Source of the DNA: Echinostoma caproni
Taxonomy: Eukaryota > Platyhelminthes > Trematoda > Plagiorchiida > Echinostomatidae
Assembly: GCA_900618425.1 (NCBI GenBank)
Contig: UZAN01039603.1
Span: 4,096-68,095 of the forward strand
DNA length: 64,000 nucleotides
Direction of reading: 5' to 3'
Below the pieces are notes generated by a model, which searched no databases, was not told where the DNA came from, and saw only the letters and a program-made list of their open reading frames with translations. This document shows positions 1 through 14,534 of the stretch, one piece after another; position 1 is the stretch's first letter, and each line of letters begins with the position of its first letter. Position numbers and translations under genes: made by a program.

Positions 1-3000
1 TATGCACCAGAGTTACCACTGTTACGCTAAAAGTTACTACTGTTGTGACACAATTACGTCAGAGTATCTTGATTGAAAAGGTCAATGACCTCGATGACCG
101 ATTCTTATGCAAAAGTCTCACCTATACGAGACCAGGTGAGTTCTGCTTTTATCCGTANGTATACTCGTTGTTCATTGCGCCGATGTATTAATAAATCATT
201 CATTGATTTATTCCGGTTTGTTCTCTGGTGATTCATTCTTGTTAGGTGCTCATTGATCCTGACACTATTGGTGTCTCTGTAATAACAAGTAAACAGATGC
301 ACAGTACGAAAGATATACATGTTTATCTTTCGATTAGAGCTAGAAGCCTATAGTTCTGGTTGTTAAAAATATGCACACTCGAACCGACATGCTGAATCAT
401 TTGGATTCACTGTATTTCCCTTCTATCTTTTTATTCCTTAACTATTACCTAATGAAAATCTTATTGATGTCTTACCGCGGCCTGTATCCATTTCAATTTC
501 CTGATTGGTCTATCCTGCTTCTACCAGTGTCCTCATATTCGGCTACTGCCACCCTGCATTTTGGTTGCTCATCTGATTTGTTATGTCCTTATATTGTAAT
601 TGTAAAACAATATAAAATGATTCATTCGACTTACAGCTAAGCACTGCAGTGAATTGTTTTCGCTTCCCATATAACTCGTGAGATAAAGTCACTGTCGGTT
701 TCTCAACAAATGAGGTGTGATCGAAAAAGCATATTGGTTACCATTGAACTCAATATTACAACCTCTTACTTTTGGACCTATATCGGTCTCCTGTTCTAGC
801 TCATAGACACGTTGGTTTGCCAGAGCGATCCTTTGACAAATTTAAACCTACAATGTACTTCTATTGTATAATCAGCTAAGAGTATACCCCATTTAAGCGT
901 GGAATCCATGGCTGCAACGCAATTCTGAGATTGTGGAACGTCCCAAAAGAGTGACCACCAAGGGAGTGCATTTCAAGACCTACATGGAAAGTCCTAAATC
1001 ATTGGGATTGTAATTCACCCAGTGTCGCTGAATTTGAAGAAACATGATGTGAGTGCAACAAGTACTGCAGAATCCGGATTGCCCATGTCATTTACTGCTC
1101 ACTGTAACGTCCAACACTGGTCACAGGGGCATACATTCAATTTGGTGCTCCAAAAGTGAATATCGATATCATAAATTTGTCCTCAGAGTGTGTAATATTT
1201 GGAAATCCTGACCAGCTGATATTTATTCAGTGCCCACCATTGATTATTTCAGGCGCGACTGTGTGAATCATTATTATCCAATAAATTTTAACATCCACAA
1301 AAGTACACAAACCAGCAAAAATTGGTGACATTCCTCATCCCTCTGTGATCAGTGAATGGGTGCTGTTGCTAAATAACCCATGGGACAGAAAATGCTCGTG
1401 TTTCGGTATTTTGTAAAAGGCGCTTCTGAAGATGTTCTCATGCGGCAACTTTGATTTCAATAAACGTATATCATCCTTTGAACACAAGCAGTTTTGCAAT
1501 TTCTTTCGAGTACCATGTGATTGTGCATTTCCCGAGGTTCATGTATACTTGAGCAATAAAATTTTGTCCATCCATGGCTGTTGCCTCCAATAAACCTTCC
1601 TCACATATTAGCAACCGAATGTTCGTTCGGCTGAATCAGTTCCCACCCTCCTTGATTTCTAAGCCGACGCAAATTATTGACAATCTGAGATGAACTACTC
1701 ATGAGTAAGCCATTTAAAACTATCAAAACGGTGAAATATTTGGATTCAGCAATGAATTTGAACAAGCACGTAATAAGACAAACACTGCTAGAGGAATTTC
1801 TTTCTTAATTCGCTTCATTTGTCTATCTTTTTCAGTGTTATACGTACACTATTGATGAGAGTATAGGAAAGGAATTCCTCTCGCAGTGCTTGTCTTCTGA
1901 TTTGCCTGTTAATATGAAAAATATAGTGAGGACAGGAATGGGGCAGGCACCATCAGGTTGAAGCCATTATTTCAGCCATTATGTTGTCTGAAATTGTGCC
2001 TCGATAAAAGGTTAGCGGAAATTGCTTCACAATCGAAGTATTCCTCAGTAAATGAGGTATGGCATCATTACTCACAAAATCACAGAGAAATAAAGCATGA
2101 ATATATTAGGCATCTAAATATTCGTCGAATTCAAAAGCTCTTCTGATCGGCGTTTCGACAAAAGTGAACTATGTTTAGTAAAACCGAGGGATTCGGGCTC
2201 TTCACCACAGAAGAGAGGAGTGGGATTCTACAAGTAAAACAAGTATTTGGGGTGACAAATTCCCAGAGAAATGGATTCATCCGAATGGGAGTTTTACGTC
2301 TCCATCAAGAATAATCGTTTCGGCAGAGCTGAAAACTGCTGAATTTGTGCGCTTATAACCTCTGAATTCGAATCCTAATGTGATGTGTTTCCACTTTTAA
2401 AGAGGAATGTAAATGGCCATTTGCAGATTGAAAATAGAATTGAGAAATGCGAAATGGGACGAAACAAACAACAAAATAAATGATTCCAGACGGAAGTAGG
2501 TAAGCTGCCTACCGAACAGACTCAACGCAGTCAATGAACTACTGAAGTACATGAAGCTTTTGATTTCATTGTTATCAGTATTACTTAGTGGTGTATAATT
2601 TCCTATTTGTTCTCTTTCTGCACATTTCACAATTGGGGTCATGGTCCAGAGAAACTTGTTGAGGTAAAAATAGGGCACTAGTTGAATTTGGAACAATCTT
2701 ATCCAGTGGCTAGATAGCAACCACATGGGTTATGATTCAGAATCCTCGCGACATCCCATTGGTTATTACCGATATGAGTTTCATTACTGCAGCGGTTATG
2801 CGGCTGTGCATGGGAGAGCACGGTATTTTTCAGGAACCAGTTTTACCAGTTTAGGCTAAACCAATATACCTTGGGCTTAGTTAATAATATCCTGATTGAT
2901 GACAGTATTCATACCAGTTAAAAGTATCTATGTTCACTGTATTATTTTTCAGAATTTCCATCTGTACAGTCATACACTGGTCGGCTGCAATACTTGGTTG

Positions 3001-3328
3001 TGCTTCAGAAGGGTGCACAGCTTCTGCAGCATTCGAGAAGTAAATTTGACTGAGCTGCCCTAATTGCGCAATCCACCTCGCGGGACGTTGTTCGGATGCA
3101 CTGAATTTACCATTAGAACTCAATCATTATAGTACTTTTATTGTAATTGACTACAGTGGCAATTTCAATGTGTGGCTATCCATGATGCACGAGAAAAACG
3201 TTGTGGCATGTCTCCTGTACGACTACTTGCTTCAACAATTGAAGCCACAGACTTTTGTTTCAAAAACCAGGCGTACAGTTATGCATAGATAATTATTTCA
3301 CTGTCAACAGTTGAAGTCACAATCTAAG
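1..3328. other. Intergenic, no gene seen
   Basis: I see no recognisable protein, RNA gene or repeat family. Reading frames are short (under about 110 codons), lack family motifs and overlap on both strands as expected by chance. A single N at position 158 marks an assembly join or ambiguous base. Confidence 0.5.
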
Positions 3329-4156
3329 TACAGGTGTTGACCAAACTCGTGCAACATCCTGATTTTCATCACATTTGTTCCTCTCAATGCTTCGTTTTTC
3401 CAGCTTCATTTACGGGATTGAATATAATATTGCCCCACATCAGACGCAACATATCTGATATAATATCCACTTATGTCACTGCTTCTGTTAGCCACATGCC
3501 ATTAAAATGTACAATTTCGCGATTTCAGCGATTTTTGCTAATGCATCAGTTGCAAGATAACAAGGTCACAGTAGAAAACATAACTGTAATTTATTTATTA
3601 AAATGACTCATAGACTTTGTACAGGTATTGCACTTTCATCTCATTCATGTACCATTTGCTCCTCTTCGTTTCTGTGCACTGGAGGCAGTCTCTTTAGGAT
3701 GGAATCCACCAAGGTAACTGCTAAACAGAATTTGCAAGTTTCATCTAATACCTCGCACACCTTTACCACTGGCGACCAATGGCAAGGTAGCTGATTAATC
3801 CCTGTTTGTGATAGAGGGAAAAGTTTCCGATTAAATTAAAATCCTAGCTGCTGCGCGTTAATAAGACGAATTTGACATTGAAATCGACCCCTCTAGAAAC
3901 TGTATAAATGTGAAAAAATAATATTTATTCAGGTCTAACCGTTTTCTATCACCAAGCTCAAGCGAGAAGATATACCAACCTTCATATGTGAGAAATATGA
4001 CTTCCTTGAATGCATTTATGGAGTGACGGTTATCAAAAATCTCCGTTATCAGTGCAGAAAATTTGGCTACGTCCGAATTGGCGTATGCAGGAGACCAACA
4101 ACAAAATGGGTTTTAAAAATGAGGGTGATGTCGCACGAGTTTGGTCAACACCTGTA
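3329..4156. mobile_element. Non-autonomous Tc1/mariner-type element (MITE-like)
   Basis: The first 30 bases (3329-3358) and the last 30 (4127-4156) are inverted copies that differ at one base. Both ends start with TA followed by CAGGTGTTGACC. A TA at each outer edge is what insertion at a TA target by Tc1/mariner elements leaves. The 828-bp length and the lack of any transposase-like reading frame inside point to a non-autonomous derivative. Similarity between the arms stops after about 30 bases. Assignment to Tc1/mariner rests on the TA and the inverted ends only. A related terminal motif is seen at 49164-49199. Confidence 0.6.
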
Positions 4157-7100
4157 TACCAGCATTCCGTCCCGTTTTCGAAAATTAGGTGCACTTTGAT
4201 CGTTACTGCTGAACGTCTTCTTCAAATACAATAAGAGTTAGCTGTTTACAGTTATTTCTTAAAAACATAACCCTCAAAGTTTCTAACACGGAGCTCCTCT
4301 GAATGTGACTGGGTCCTTTACTAATAATTCACCACAAAATCATTGTGCTTGAAAAAGCTTATCACATTCGACCTAAGTAATGATATTGTCCAAAAGCAAA
4401 ATGTACCACTTAAGTATTCAGGAGCCGATTCCTGTTAACGCATACCGCATCCCCAAATGTTCATCGTTTGTTACCGAGATAGCATACTCACTCCATGCGA
4501 AATCCAATTTGATCTATCAATTCCAGTGGGGATGCTCGGTTATCTGCATCGGCAGAGTGGAGTGATAACTGCGTTATGGAGTAACCGAGCCCATCTCGGT
4601 CTGGGTTCAGAAAGCAACTAACGAACATTTTGGAAGTGTGACGTCACCGATGACCCATAAGAAACTCAGTTCATGTATCGTACAACACCTGAACGAAACG
4701 AGGCACTGCATCCTGCTGACAGACGCGTGTAAAATTCCCCAAAACACTAACAACACCAGGGATTTTATATAAACCAATGCACTAATCCTTCAAAAATACC
4801 ATACCCAACTGTGTAAACAGCGAGGATGGTTTATCACTGGTAACAGATGTGTTTTGTGAGTGATTTTAACCGCAATCTTTCTTCACCTATGGCTCCGTTA
4901 TTTCGGACCTGACCACATTATCTGCTGCATGCACGTGTACAGAAGCAGTGAAATAATCTAGGATACATTGTCCAAAACTGTGTTTTGACTTCTCCTTACA
5001 CATTATGTTTGTATTACCCAAGATCAGACAAAGATAGAGTGATCGCTAAAACAATGCGATCCACTTTTAGTTTCCTCATACTATGTTGTCATACAACAAA
5101 ACCGTATTAAAGTCAGTAGGAATGAATACACTGTGCGTGCGGCATTCCAAGAATACAGAAGGATAGGAAGCACATTGTCCTAATAGTATAAGAGAGAGAA
5201 CAATTTGAAAGATGCTCTGTATGACACAATTGTAATGACCATTAAACCAGGCAACAAACATTCGCTGTCTAAATGGAGGCTGCAAATTTAGAGACTAGGA
5301 AATTGATGATCATTGGAATCACGTAACGCATGTGTGTGCGTGCGCCGGAGCCCATGATGCACCCGGCAGTCAAGGGGGAGGGGTTCCCCGATAACGTTTT
5401 TTCCCATTGGCTGCCTTTATATGCTTGATGGAGTCTGAACTGAATTTCGCCTGCACAATACGAGACGCAAACTGTTTTTGGTTCTACCAAATTGAACTCA
5501 ATTTGAATAACGTTGCCAATGAAGACTGTATATTGAGTAACTAGCAAACTCAGACAGACGTAAATAAAATCTTCTCTCATCGGGTAGCAAGTATTCTATT
5601 TGGACAGGGAAAGCATCAAATCGGAGTCAGACGGGTCTGAACGAATTTCACAAGCAACTTTCACACACACACACAAAATGAAAATGTGTCGCTTCCAAAT
5701 TGTTCAATACAGAGCAGCATTTATCACGGAATACAACACAAATAAAATGGAGAAACCGAAAGGAAAATGTCCATCTCAGTGAGGAAACACTAATTTGAAA
5801 TAAGGTAAAGCAAAGCTCGGCGGTCATTTATTCTTTTCAGTGTGTTCCTGGTTTATAGTCAACTGGAAATATAAACTTTACAATTTTGGCTGTTTGTAGG
5901 CTGGACGCATCAGTCTGCAACACATCCCAAAACCTGGATAGAATTTTTCGGATCGTAGATGCTCCCCAGGTTTACTATTACCTCATGACTAAAATTTCAA
6001 CCAGTAACCTGTTGATCGTCATTCACTAAGAAGGGGTAAATACTGATCCACAGACTAATGTAGATCATTCGAGAATTGCATCCAGATGAAAGAGGTGCTG
6101 AAGTCCTCTGTCGGAATGAAGGTTGCCCAAGAAATTGTGTAATAGTAATGCTGATAAAGATGTGTAGATTATAAAAGTTTATAACCTATTTCACTCATGT
6201 TGTTATCTGATAACCAAATGGTAGATATTGCCAACACCTAGGGAGTGAGAGATTACATTCAAAGGTAATCCGAGGACTCTCAGACTCAATCTCAGAGTTC
6301 TCATTTTCAATTAATCCTGTGCAACAGTTGCAATCGGTAGTCAGCCAACCAGCCTCCAGCCGCAATGTGTTTCGTAGATTCAGTAAAATCGATTGTAATT
6401 AAGGAGTCTTGGCTGTGTTACCCATTCGACCAAAAGTTACCGAAAGATGTCTTTGGACTGGTCCATTTAAGGTGATGTGCAGACGATTAAGCAGTGGAAA
6501 ATGATCAAAAGGACCGTTGAATTACTATTCCCGTCGTCCGAAGGATTTCTTTGAATAGAGAAAAGAGATGCAATGACAATAACAATGCGAGTACGCTATT
6601 TCATCAATTCACATGCTATCAATAACACGCGCTGTTGCTTAGGTTTTGTGCAACCTCTGAAACTGTTAGTTATCACCTTCAGATGAGCTAAGTGTACCTT
6701 AATGATGAGGATGGATGGCCGAGTACGACTATCAGTGTTTGAAAAATCGGAGGAATTCTGCCCACTCATCGGTTTCGTTGATTTTGCAGTAATCTTTGCG
6801 AACGCATTTATTCTGACTGAGCGTTGTTGGAGTAGAATCTGTACTCATGAGGCCAGCTCCAAGAAAGGTATATAAAATGCAAGGACAAGGAACACGTTGG
6901 TATTTATACCTAAGCTGGGATACAGTGACTCTTTCATCAAATATGATAATTATAAGAGCTTCATTGCCCCCCTACTAGAATGTGCTGGTGCCCAGCATAA
7001 CAATATTGTTGGAGAATTAATATAACAAATCATAGTATCATTGTTATAGTTATAGAAGACTGGTGCTGGCTTGAGGAGAGTCATTTACTGAGAACCAGAG

Positions 7101-7872
7101 TTAGGGTATGGATAATTTGGTGATACGTAGAACAATATATCTCATTTTGAACATGTCATCGCAATTCCCGGAATCACATAGGATAATGAATGGAACAGTC
7201 CGTAGTTATCGCTTTGAACACAGTGATTTGATCCAAGAAGTCATATGCATTTTTGACCTTTGAAAGAAACCGCATTATTGTGCATACTACCCACAAATGT
7301 GAGCATTACCTTACAGCATCGTAATAAGCTGGTATGCACTGTACAGATGCTCTGCCTCAGCTGTGCTAATCCACCGACACNGGTAGAACGCAAGAATATT
7401 ACCCTTTTGACCAGCTCACAGCTGATCCCAGTCCGTTTTTCATTTTGTCTATTCACGAAGTGATACAAGTCACACGTGGGTGAACTCATCACTAACCTCT
7501 GAGTTACAACACGGTCCGAACACATTCCAAACCAAATAATGTTTTCACGCTGGGTTTGCTCTAACTATTCACTATATAAAATAATCACATCATCCATTAG
7601 TCCCACGATTTACACCTCGATTTATTTGTTTGTGAACACAGTGTGGCAAGCAAGCTCATTTTCCGTGTTTCATAAGCTTCCTATTTCTTACTAAAATACA
7701 ACGGAGAGTTGCGAGGGAAGCATGGATGAACCCATTTTCACAAAATCGATGGTTATATATAGCTTGACGACACCGGTCACACAGCAACTGCGACCAAGAT
7801 GTACTGATCTCTGCGTGCAGTTACCTTAGGGCCATCCAGGCACTTTAGGTTTCGCATACTACCGATATATGA
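4157..7872. other. Intergenic, no gene seen
   Basis: No family-specific motif is visible in any frame. The stretch has a short CA run near 5662-5675 and a single N at 7381. The short frames on both strands across 7241-7525 read through that N and look like chance. Confidence 0.45.
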
Positions 7873-8931
7873 CCATACCTTTTCAACTTCAAGCGAATCC
7901 GCCATAACTTCACGTGAATCCGTTGTAACTCCAAGAAAATCCAACCAATCGCAGCCCATTAGGAACCCCAGAAGATTATTGGTGTTTCGACCGTCAAACG
8001 TCACCGATTGAACCGGGTCTGTCTAAACCCCGTCCAGTCCGAATGAACCCACTTGTCCGTAAAGAAATAAAAGTGCTTTTTGAGTGAGTTACCGAACGAG
8101 GATGAAAGTTTCGATGGGGTGAAATGGGTTGTTCTCCCCCACATACACTTACACGCGTTCAACCTCATATATGTAAACGCCTGATTTGATATATCGAAAA
8201 GAAATTTCTCCGTGAATACCGTTTTTCACCCGGGAACGTTATGTCCCTGCTCGTTGATCGAGTGTACGTCATAGATACGAATGAACGAACCCGGAGTTAA
8301 CTAACCTCTGTCGATCGGGTAAGGAAGCGAATCACGTCAAGATGGATCGATAAGTCAGTCACCATGCCCAAACGTGAATGTGAGGGTGATTCATCGTATG
8401 AATGGAGTCAGTTTAAGCCCTCGATAACCAAATGAGTAATTTTCATTGAGGCCGAGCTTATCTCGAATAAAATCGATTCTTTTGAACCAAGTGCAATTGC
8501 TTACGTAGTTATGACATTGAAGTGCACGCTTGACGAGACACTTAACAATAGTAAACGTTGTCAGAGATCAATTAACTCTGGGTTCGTTCATTCGTGCCTA
8601 TGACGCACACTCGATCAACGAGCACAAACAAAACTTTCCGGGTGGAGCGGGTGTAAGTGTATGTGGGGGAGAACAACCCATTTCACCCCATCGAAACTTT
8701 CATCCTCGTTCGGTAACTCACTCAAAAAGCACTTTTATTTCTTTACGGACAAGTGGGTTCATTCGGACTGGACGGGGTTTAGACAGACCCGGTTCAATCG
8801 GTGACGTTTGACGGTCGAAACACCAATAATCTTCTGGGGTTCCTAATGGGCTGCGATTGGTTGGATTTTCTTGGAGTTACAACGGATTCACGTGAAGTTA
8901 TGGCGGATTCACTTAAAGTTGAAGAAGTATA
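7873..8931. repeat. Large fold-back inverted repeat (about 1.06 kb)
   Basis: The left arm (about 7876-8165) and right arm (about 8640-8928) are inverted copies over roughly 290 bp and differ at only a few bases. A weaker inner extension pairs about 8245-8316 with 8550-8637. The left arm carries about 80 extra bases near 8166-8245. The unpaired centre is about 230 bp. Read outward from the centre, both arms keep the same open frame of about 45 codons (VTFDGRNTNNLLGFLMG and onward), so the arm may derive from coding DNA or simply be recent. I cannot define target-site duplications. It could be a fold-back transposon, a MITE or a recent inverted duplication. If transcribed it would form a long hairpin RNA. 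Confidence 0.75.
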
Positions 8932-11900
8932 GAGTAGCATTCGTCCGTACGCTAAAATCTTTCCATATAATTACTTAGTTCCCCCTAACCGAACACTTTA
9001 CATGTGACCGTTATTAAACAAACCAAAGAGGTAACTGAATGAGTAACTGAAACCCGTTTTGGAAGAGATGAACAATTACGACTCAACGGTGAGATGATCA
9101 GCCTTCGCCTTCACTCGCAAAACTCCTACCCGAAATTATTCCTTCACATAACTGTATTGAATAGATACTGGTAAGATTATCGCAATGCTCATGAGACCCA
9201 ACGAGGTCGAAACAGCTGAACAGTGCTTTCGAGTTTTTTAGTTCACGTTTCATTTGCTATGTACACGACAAATAAAGCTTTAAAATTATCAGAAAAAAAT
9301 GCAGTTCTTTCCCATTGTGTTATTACGTATTCTTTGAGGTTTTTCGAAGAGTATCCGTTTGCTTTTAGTCCCCAACAATCAGTCACATAGATACCAACGT
9401 TGGGTAGCTCCATTTATCCAAAACTGACATCACGTGAAAACCATAACTTGGTTAACAAGTTCAATACTGGAGTCTGACACATAAGAACGCATAAATAACC
9501 GCCCGTGTATTCTGCCTTGATCAAGAATGAATATGATCATTGAGTCTTTTTAGTTATCTCTAGTGTCTCACAGGACAGTTACTTTGGAAATAAACTGCAA
9601 AGCAATGTCTTGTTTGGTGGTCCCAAATCCTATCAATATATACGCAATATAAATGACCCATAGCAGCCAGTGATCTGCGAGGGAAGCGAGGGCGAAATAA
9701 AAACTCACAAACTTGGGTCCTATATATTTCGTATTTCAAAAATGGAAATTGTAAGGGCCAAACTTATTACTTGTTCAGGTGCCCGAACATTGATCACATA
9801 CAGTTGGTATAATTACAATCACAAATAGCTGTTGGGTGCACACTGAAAGTTTGTAGAAATTGATCGTAATTGCCTCTACTACAGCAAATACCAGCTATTA
9901 AAGTACATTTGCCTACATAGCCCCTTCGTCACAATCTGAAAGGGTGGCACGCTTCTATCTTATGTTCCTTCTCACACGTATTTTGATGTATTGATGAGTA
10001 ATGAATCCACAGGTTATATCCTGTGCTGGCTGATGTAACTGACGAACTCTAACAAGAATGACATTCGAGTTTGGGGCTTCCGGAAAATGCAAGGAATCAG
10101 ATAGACCGTGAGGTCTGACTCCCGATGATGTCTGAGGGATGAACAGTTCATAGCAGTAACATCACCCTTGTCAAATGTTTGTGATTGGAAATCAAAAGAA
10201 ACAGTACTGTGAAAATTAATTGTATTTTTATGTTAAATACCATTTTCCCCCAACCGGTTGCATTATATCGCATCTTCTTGTACATACATTACACATGACA
10301 GAAGCTAGCGAGAATCGATGATATAGTTGCTCTAAGTACTTCAGCAATACTTGGAGATATTCACCTTATCCAAGTTACTTAATCCCCGAAGTTTCAGAAG
10401 AAATTCAGAGTTTATGATTCCTGTTTCTTTCCATGGTGTTGAAACAATGTACCGAGCCGCTTACAACACCTATTGCTAAACAATGTCCTATGGAAGAGTC
10501 TCTGACTTCTGCAGAGTTGCTCGAGAAATAACCAGCAACATGAAAGGCTTGTCAATATAACAATTGAATGCTTTTGAAAATAGTTTCAGTATTCTCAAAG
10601 CTGTTTATGTAATATACATCAGAGTTACCTGATTATGCAATCTCCTCATAATAAGACATTATTAAATCCCATTCTGTAAATTTGCTTTTTAATTGTTTGA
10701 TAGCTTTGCGGTTTAACCTTATAATTGCCCTAGATTATAAGGAAAATTAAACCTTATTCCAGATCGGAGAGAAGTAGTTCACGTTGAAATGATATTTGCA
10801 AGAATACCCTCGTCGTCTTTGTTTTTCATTCAAGCATATCGATGGATGTAATACGTTTGTCATGGATACAATGTCCAATGAAGAACACAGTGTGATGCTG
10901 ATTTTTCTACGTATGTGTAGCACATTGGTTAACTGATATCGATCCAGGTGTCTGTCTCCACGAGGTCCCAGTACCCAAATTCCGAAATCCCACCTCATCA
11001 TGACTGTCTATTAGTTAACTGAACATCTAACAATGCTGATCTTATTGATCAATACTCGCGTTACTGTGTCGTCATTTGACTTCAGATGCGTGTCAAACAT
11101 TTGTTATCGCTGTTCTTCGTTTAATGACCATGTTGTTGTAGTGTAATTTGTCAATTCCGTTAAAATTAATCCTATTAAGACTTCAAAGCGCATTCAAAGG
11201 ACTTCGCTTACACTGATAGAAGCATGCAGCATGTAAATATACTCCTATCGCGTCTATTTAGTGCGTTATTACCAGTTTTTTCTTCCAACCACTACTCACG
11301 CTTGGGACCTCGCTTGGTGTAACTGAAGACCGAATTGCCCTTATATCTTCCGTGCTCGTAGGATTGCGGGTGCTGATTTGATAGAGCTCTCTCGCACTCT
11401 TCTCGATTGATGTATGATGGACGTAATGACTTCAATGAAAGGCATGAAAGGCATGCACATATTGGTGAACTTGGACAAAATATCTGCTATTCCCAACTTT
11501 GCGCAATTCCATTCACAAAACAAAAATGTCGACTGTTTCTCGGTGAAATGCATACCTTAACGAAGAATGCATTTATTCCAAGTTCAAATTTGTGCTTCAA
11601 CTCTGGATAAGACATTTAGTGTCAGTCTTTTAGGATTTTATTTACTCCGCAAACTGGAGATTTAAATACACAATGTTTTATCTCTTTAATTGATTCCTGC
11701 AGTGTAACGACAAGTTTCCTTACACTTTTCTACGCATGACATTCCCAGTTTTCTTAAAGCGATAAATGTTTGCCTAGATACATACGTTATACAGGATCCA
11801 TTTTTGCACTCTTGTATATCAGTATCACTAAAAATAGTTGAAGATTACATGAGTGAAGTTCTCCCTGGGATATTGCAGGGCACCAGCCGAAAAAGCAGCA

Positions 11901-14534
11901 AATTATTTTTAATGTCGTACATTTTTTTGCATGTGCGAGCCCCACCTTAGTAAAATAGGTAACGTGAAATGTTTTTCTTTTCTTTTATTCTGACATTTAA
12001 AAGCATTGTGTTGAAATATTAGGTTGGTCAGCTTTATCTACAAACTGTACTACTTTTAACGTGCAAACTCATACTTATCCGTAATGTCTGATGTGTGAGG
12101 AATTTTGGTAGGAATGCGGAAAAACAGAGACAGTGCCCATCGGGGGGAAAACAGGCCTTGGGTGGCGCAATACAACAGGCCAACAGAAGAAAAACGGCTG
12201 ATCTCAAGCAACCGCACAGTTATGCAGGAGGTCATTTGGGTTGGCAAACTATGTGGATCATATTTCATATCAACTTAACCATGTCGCCGATAGTAGGCAG
12301 CTAATGTCCAACAGCACAGGCGAACGATGCACATCATTGGCTCATATCTGATAGATTTGACGGAAAATGTGTCTCTTCTTTTGCGATTCTCACCGGTTCG
12401 CCTCAATCACTGAGAGTTATACGTTAACCAATATCTAGTTGGTTGGGTTATACCGGTGTTATTGTATGGTTGGCTACAGACCTTTGAATGTACAATGGCT
12501 TCTGCCCCATTCCATTTCGGTTCTCCCGAACGCTGTCTCTGGGGTTATTTCTGCGTGCTATTCTTATGTATCTCCTTGCACAGAATCCATCCGTCCTGTG
12601 ATTCATTACTAAACACTTCTAGTCCTTTACCTTACCTGTTACTCTAAATAAGCTATGTTGTTAAGGAATGAACTCTTTGTGAGACCAATCTCCTCGTCAT
12701 ATAAATACCCACACGCGGCTTCAAGGAAATAAACAAACCATTCATTCCAAAACACGAAACGCTCGTGAATTTCCCCTGTGACAGCACTACTGACACCTCC
12801 TCCCATATAATGTTTCACCAAGAACCATCGATTTGTTTGTTTGTCAACATTTGTGAAATGTCACATAGGTGATGGACTTGATCTCTCGCCTCAAACTATA
12901 TGAAAATCTTATGAAAATCACCTCGTAATAGTTTTTTTTCTGACGTTCTAGCAGACGTCTCTTCCAGGGGACTCACTTTGGGATATTTGCAGCACTTAAC
13001 ACTACTGAAAGCTCTGGAATCCTTTGTTATCAGCACTTCATGCTTGACAAGAGTCCGTCACTCCTTTTAGGTTGCAACCGTAAGCAATATACAACTGTTA
13101 ATACTATCGCCGGTCCACTGCACTGCATTGTGCATACTACTGTCAACAGACAAACTGGCTGCCATGTGACTTATTAATTATTAGAACACTTTGAAATCTG
13201 TGGACAGAGATATGCTACATACTCAATTAAATAAGTGGTACGCATACTCTCTCCACATAGCCACACTGCTTAATTATGGTAATTTTGGTTTGTAGTGAAT
13301 ACTCATATTTCACCACGTGGTAGGTTGGACAAAACGATGAATGCTTTCTGATAGTTCCCAATCTGTCCACACTTATATTCTTTCCACTTTGAGCCACCTT
13401 GCTGGCTCGTACTCAATTTATCGCTCTGTGCACCAGCACACACTACAATGCGTCGAAAGTCTGCGATTCTCTATCTGCTCCGACTATTGATTGATGGTTT
13501 AGAACTGCAGCTTTCTTAATAAGTTTCCATCATTCCCAATTCTATTGTTGTCGCTGAAACCTTCACTATGGCCGAGTGCGAGTGTTTGGGATTGTGGCTT
13601 GTCACTCTTCCCTTGCACCCCATCCCAGGTGTCTCAAACAGCCTGTGTCCATAAAGCCCTATTCACTGCCTTCTACTGATGGAGGTATTTTCCTACCAAA
13701 GTTAAAGGACGACAAGCCAGCCTCCGTGGCTATAAGCGGGTCGGTGAACCCCTGGTAGTTCATCTAGGGGAGTTGGCTGAAAACCAAATCCAAATCAACC
13801 AAAAGGAGACATATGAACCGCATATTCAAACGTTTCTCGTTGTGCCAGTGGTAACCGGCTCCATGTAACATTAGGTGTATTGAACACCTTGAACATTTGA
13901 CCCAGGAAAACGGGCCTATTATCTGATGAACTGAACACCGGCCCCCGATGAATTTCGGTTTTCACAGATCGCCCGGTCCTTTGCGGTTCATTCGTTGGCT
14001 AGCCGAAGGCGCTAGTTGTGAATTCCCCAAATTCCGCTCACAAGCAAATAATGAAACTTTATTTTTACAAAGATGATTGTACCGTTATTTGTTTGGCACA
14101 CAGCATGGATTCGTACTTGTGAGAAATATAAAATAATAGTTTTATCGGTTAGTCCAACTCTTTTAAACCGAATGGACACACTGAAATGTGGTCTGAGAAT
14201 TGTAAGTTTGGTTGAATGGGCTCCAGAAAACGAGAACCCCATGTCCGGTGGGCAGTATATGTTGGATCATATGAGCATATTCAGACATACTATTCCGAAT
14301 TGCTGGTATGGGAATCGGTAAACAACAACAAACTCAAGGTCAACTTTGGAATCACAGGAAAACCTACAAATAATAATCAATGATAAAAGTACGTCTAAAA
14401 ATATGCCTATGTGCTCTCAGACAAACGACACGGGATATCTGTTCTTTTCTTGTACAACCTGATCATATTTTTCCTCACTGCTCAACTTATTCGGATGCAT
14501 AAATCGATCACTTGTTCTGCTTTTCATTCTGTGT
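8932..14534. other. Intergenic, no gene seen
   Basis: No supported gene. The minus-strand frame at 10747-11001 and the frames around 11341-11610 and 12056-12304 match no family I know and are short. A hammerhead-like core is present at 9188-9213 (see findings). Confidence 0.4.
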
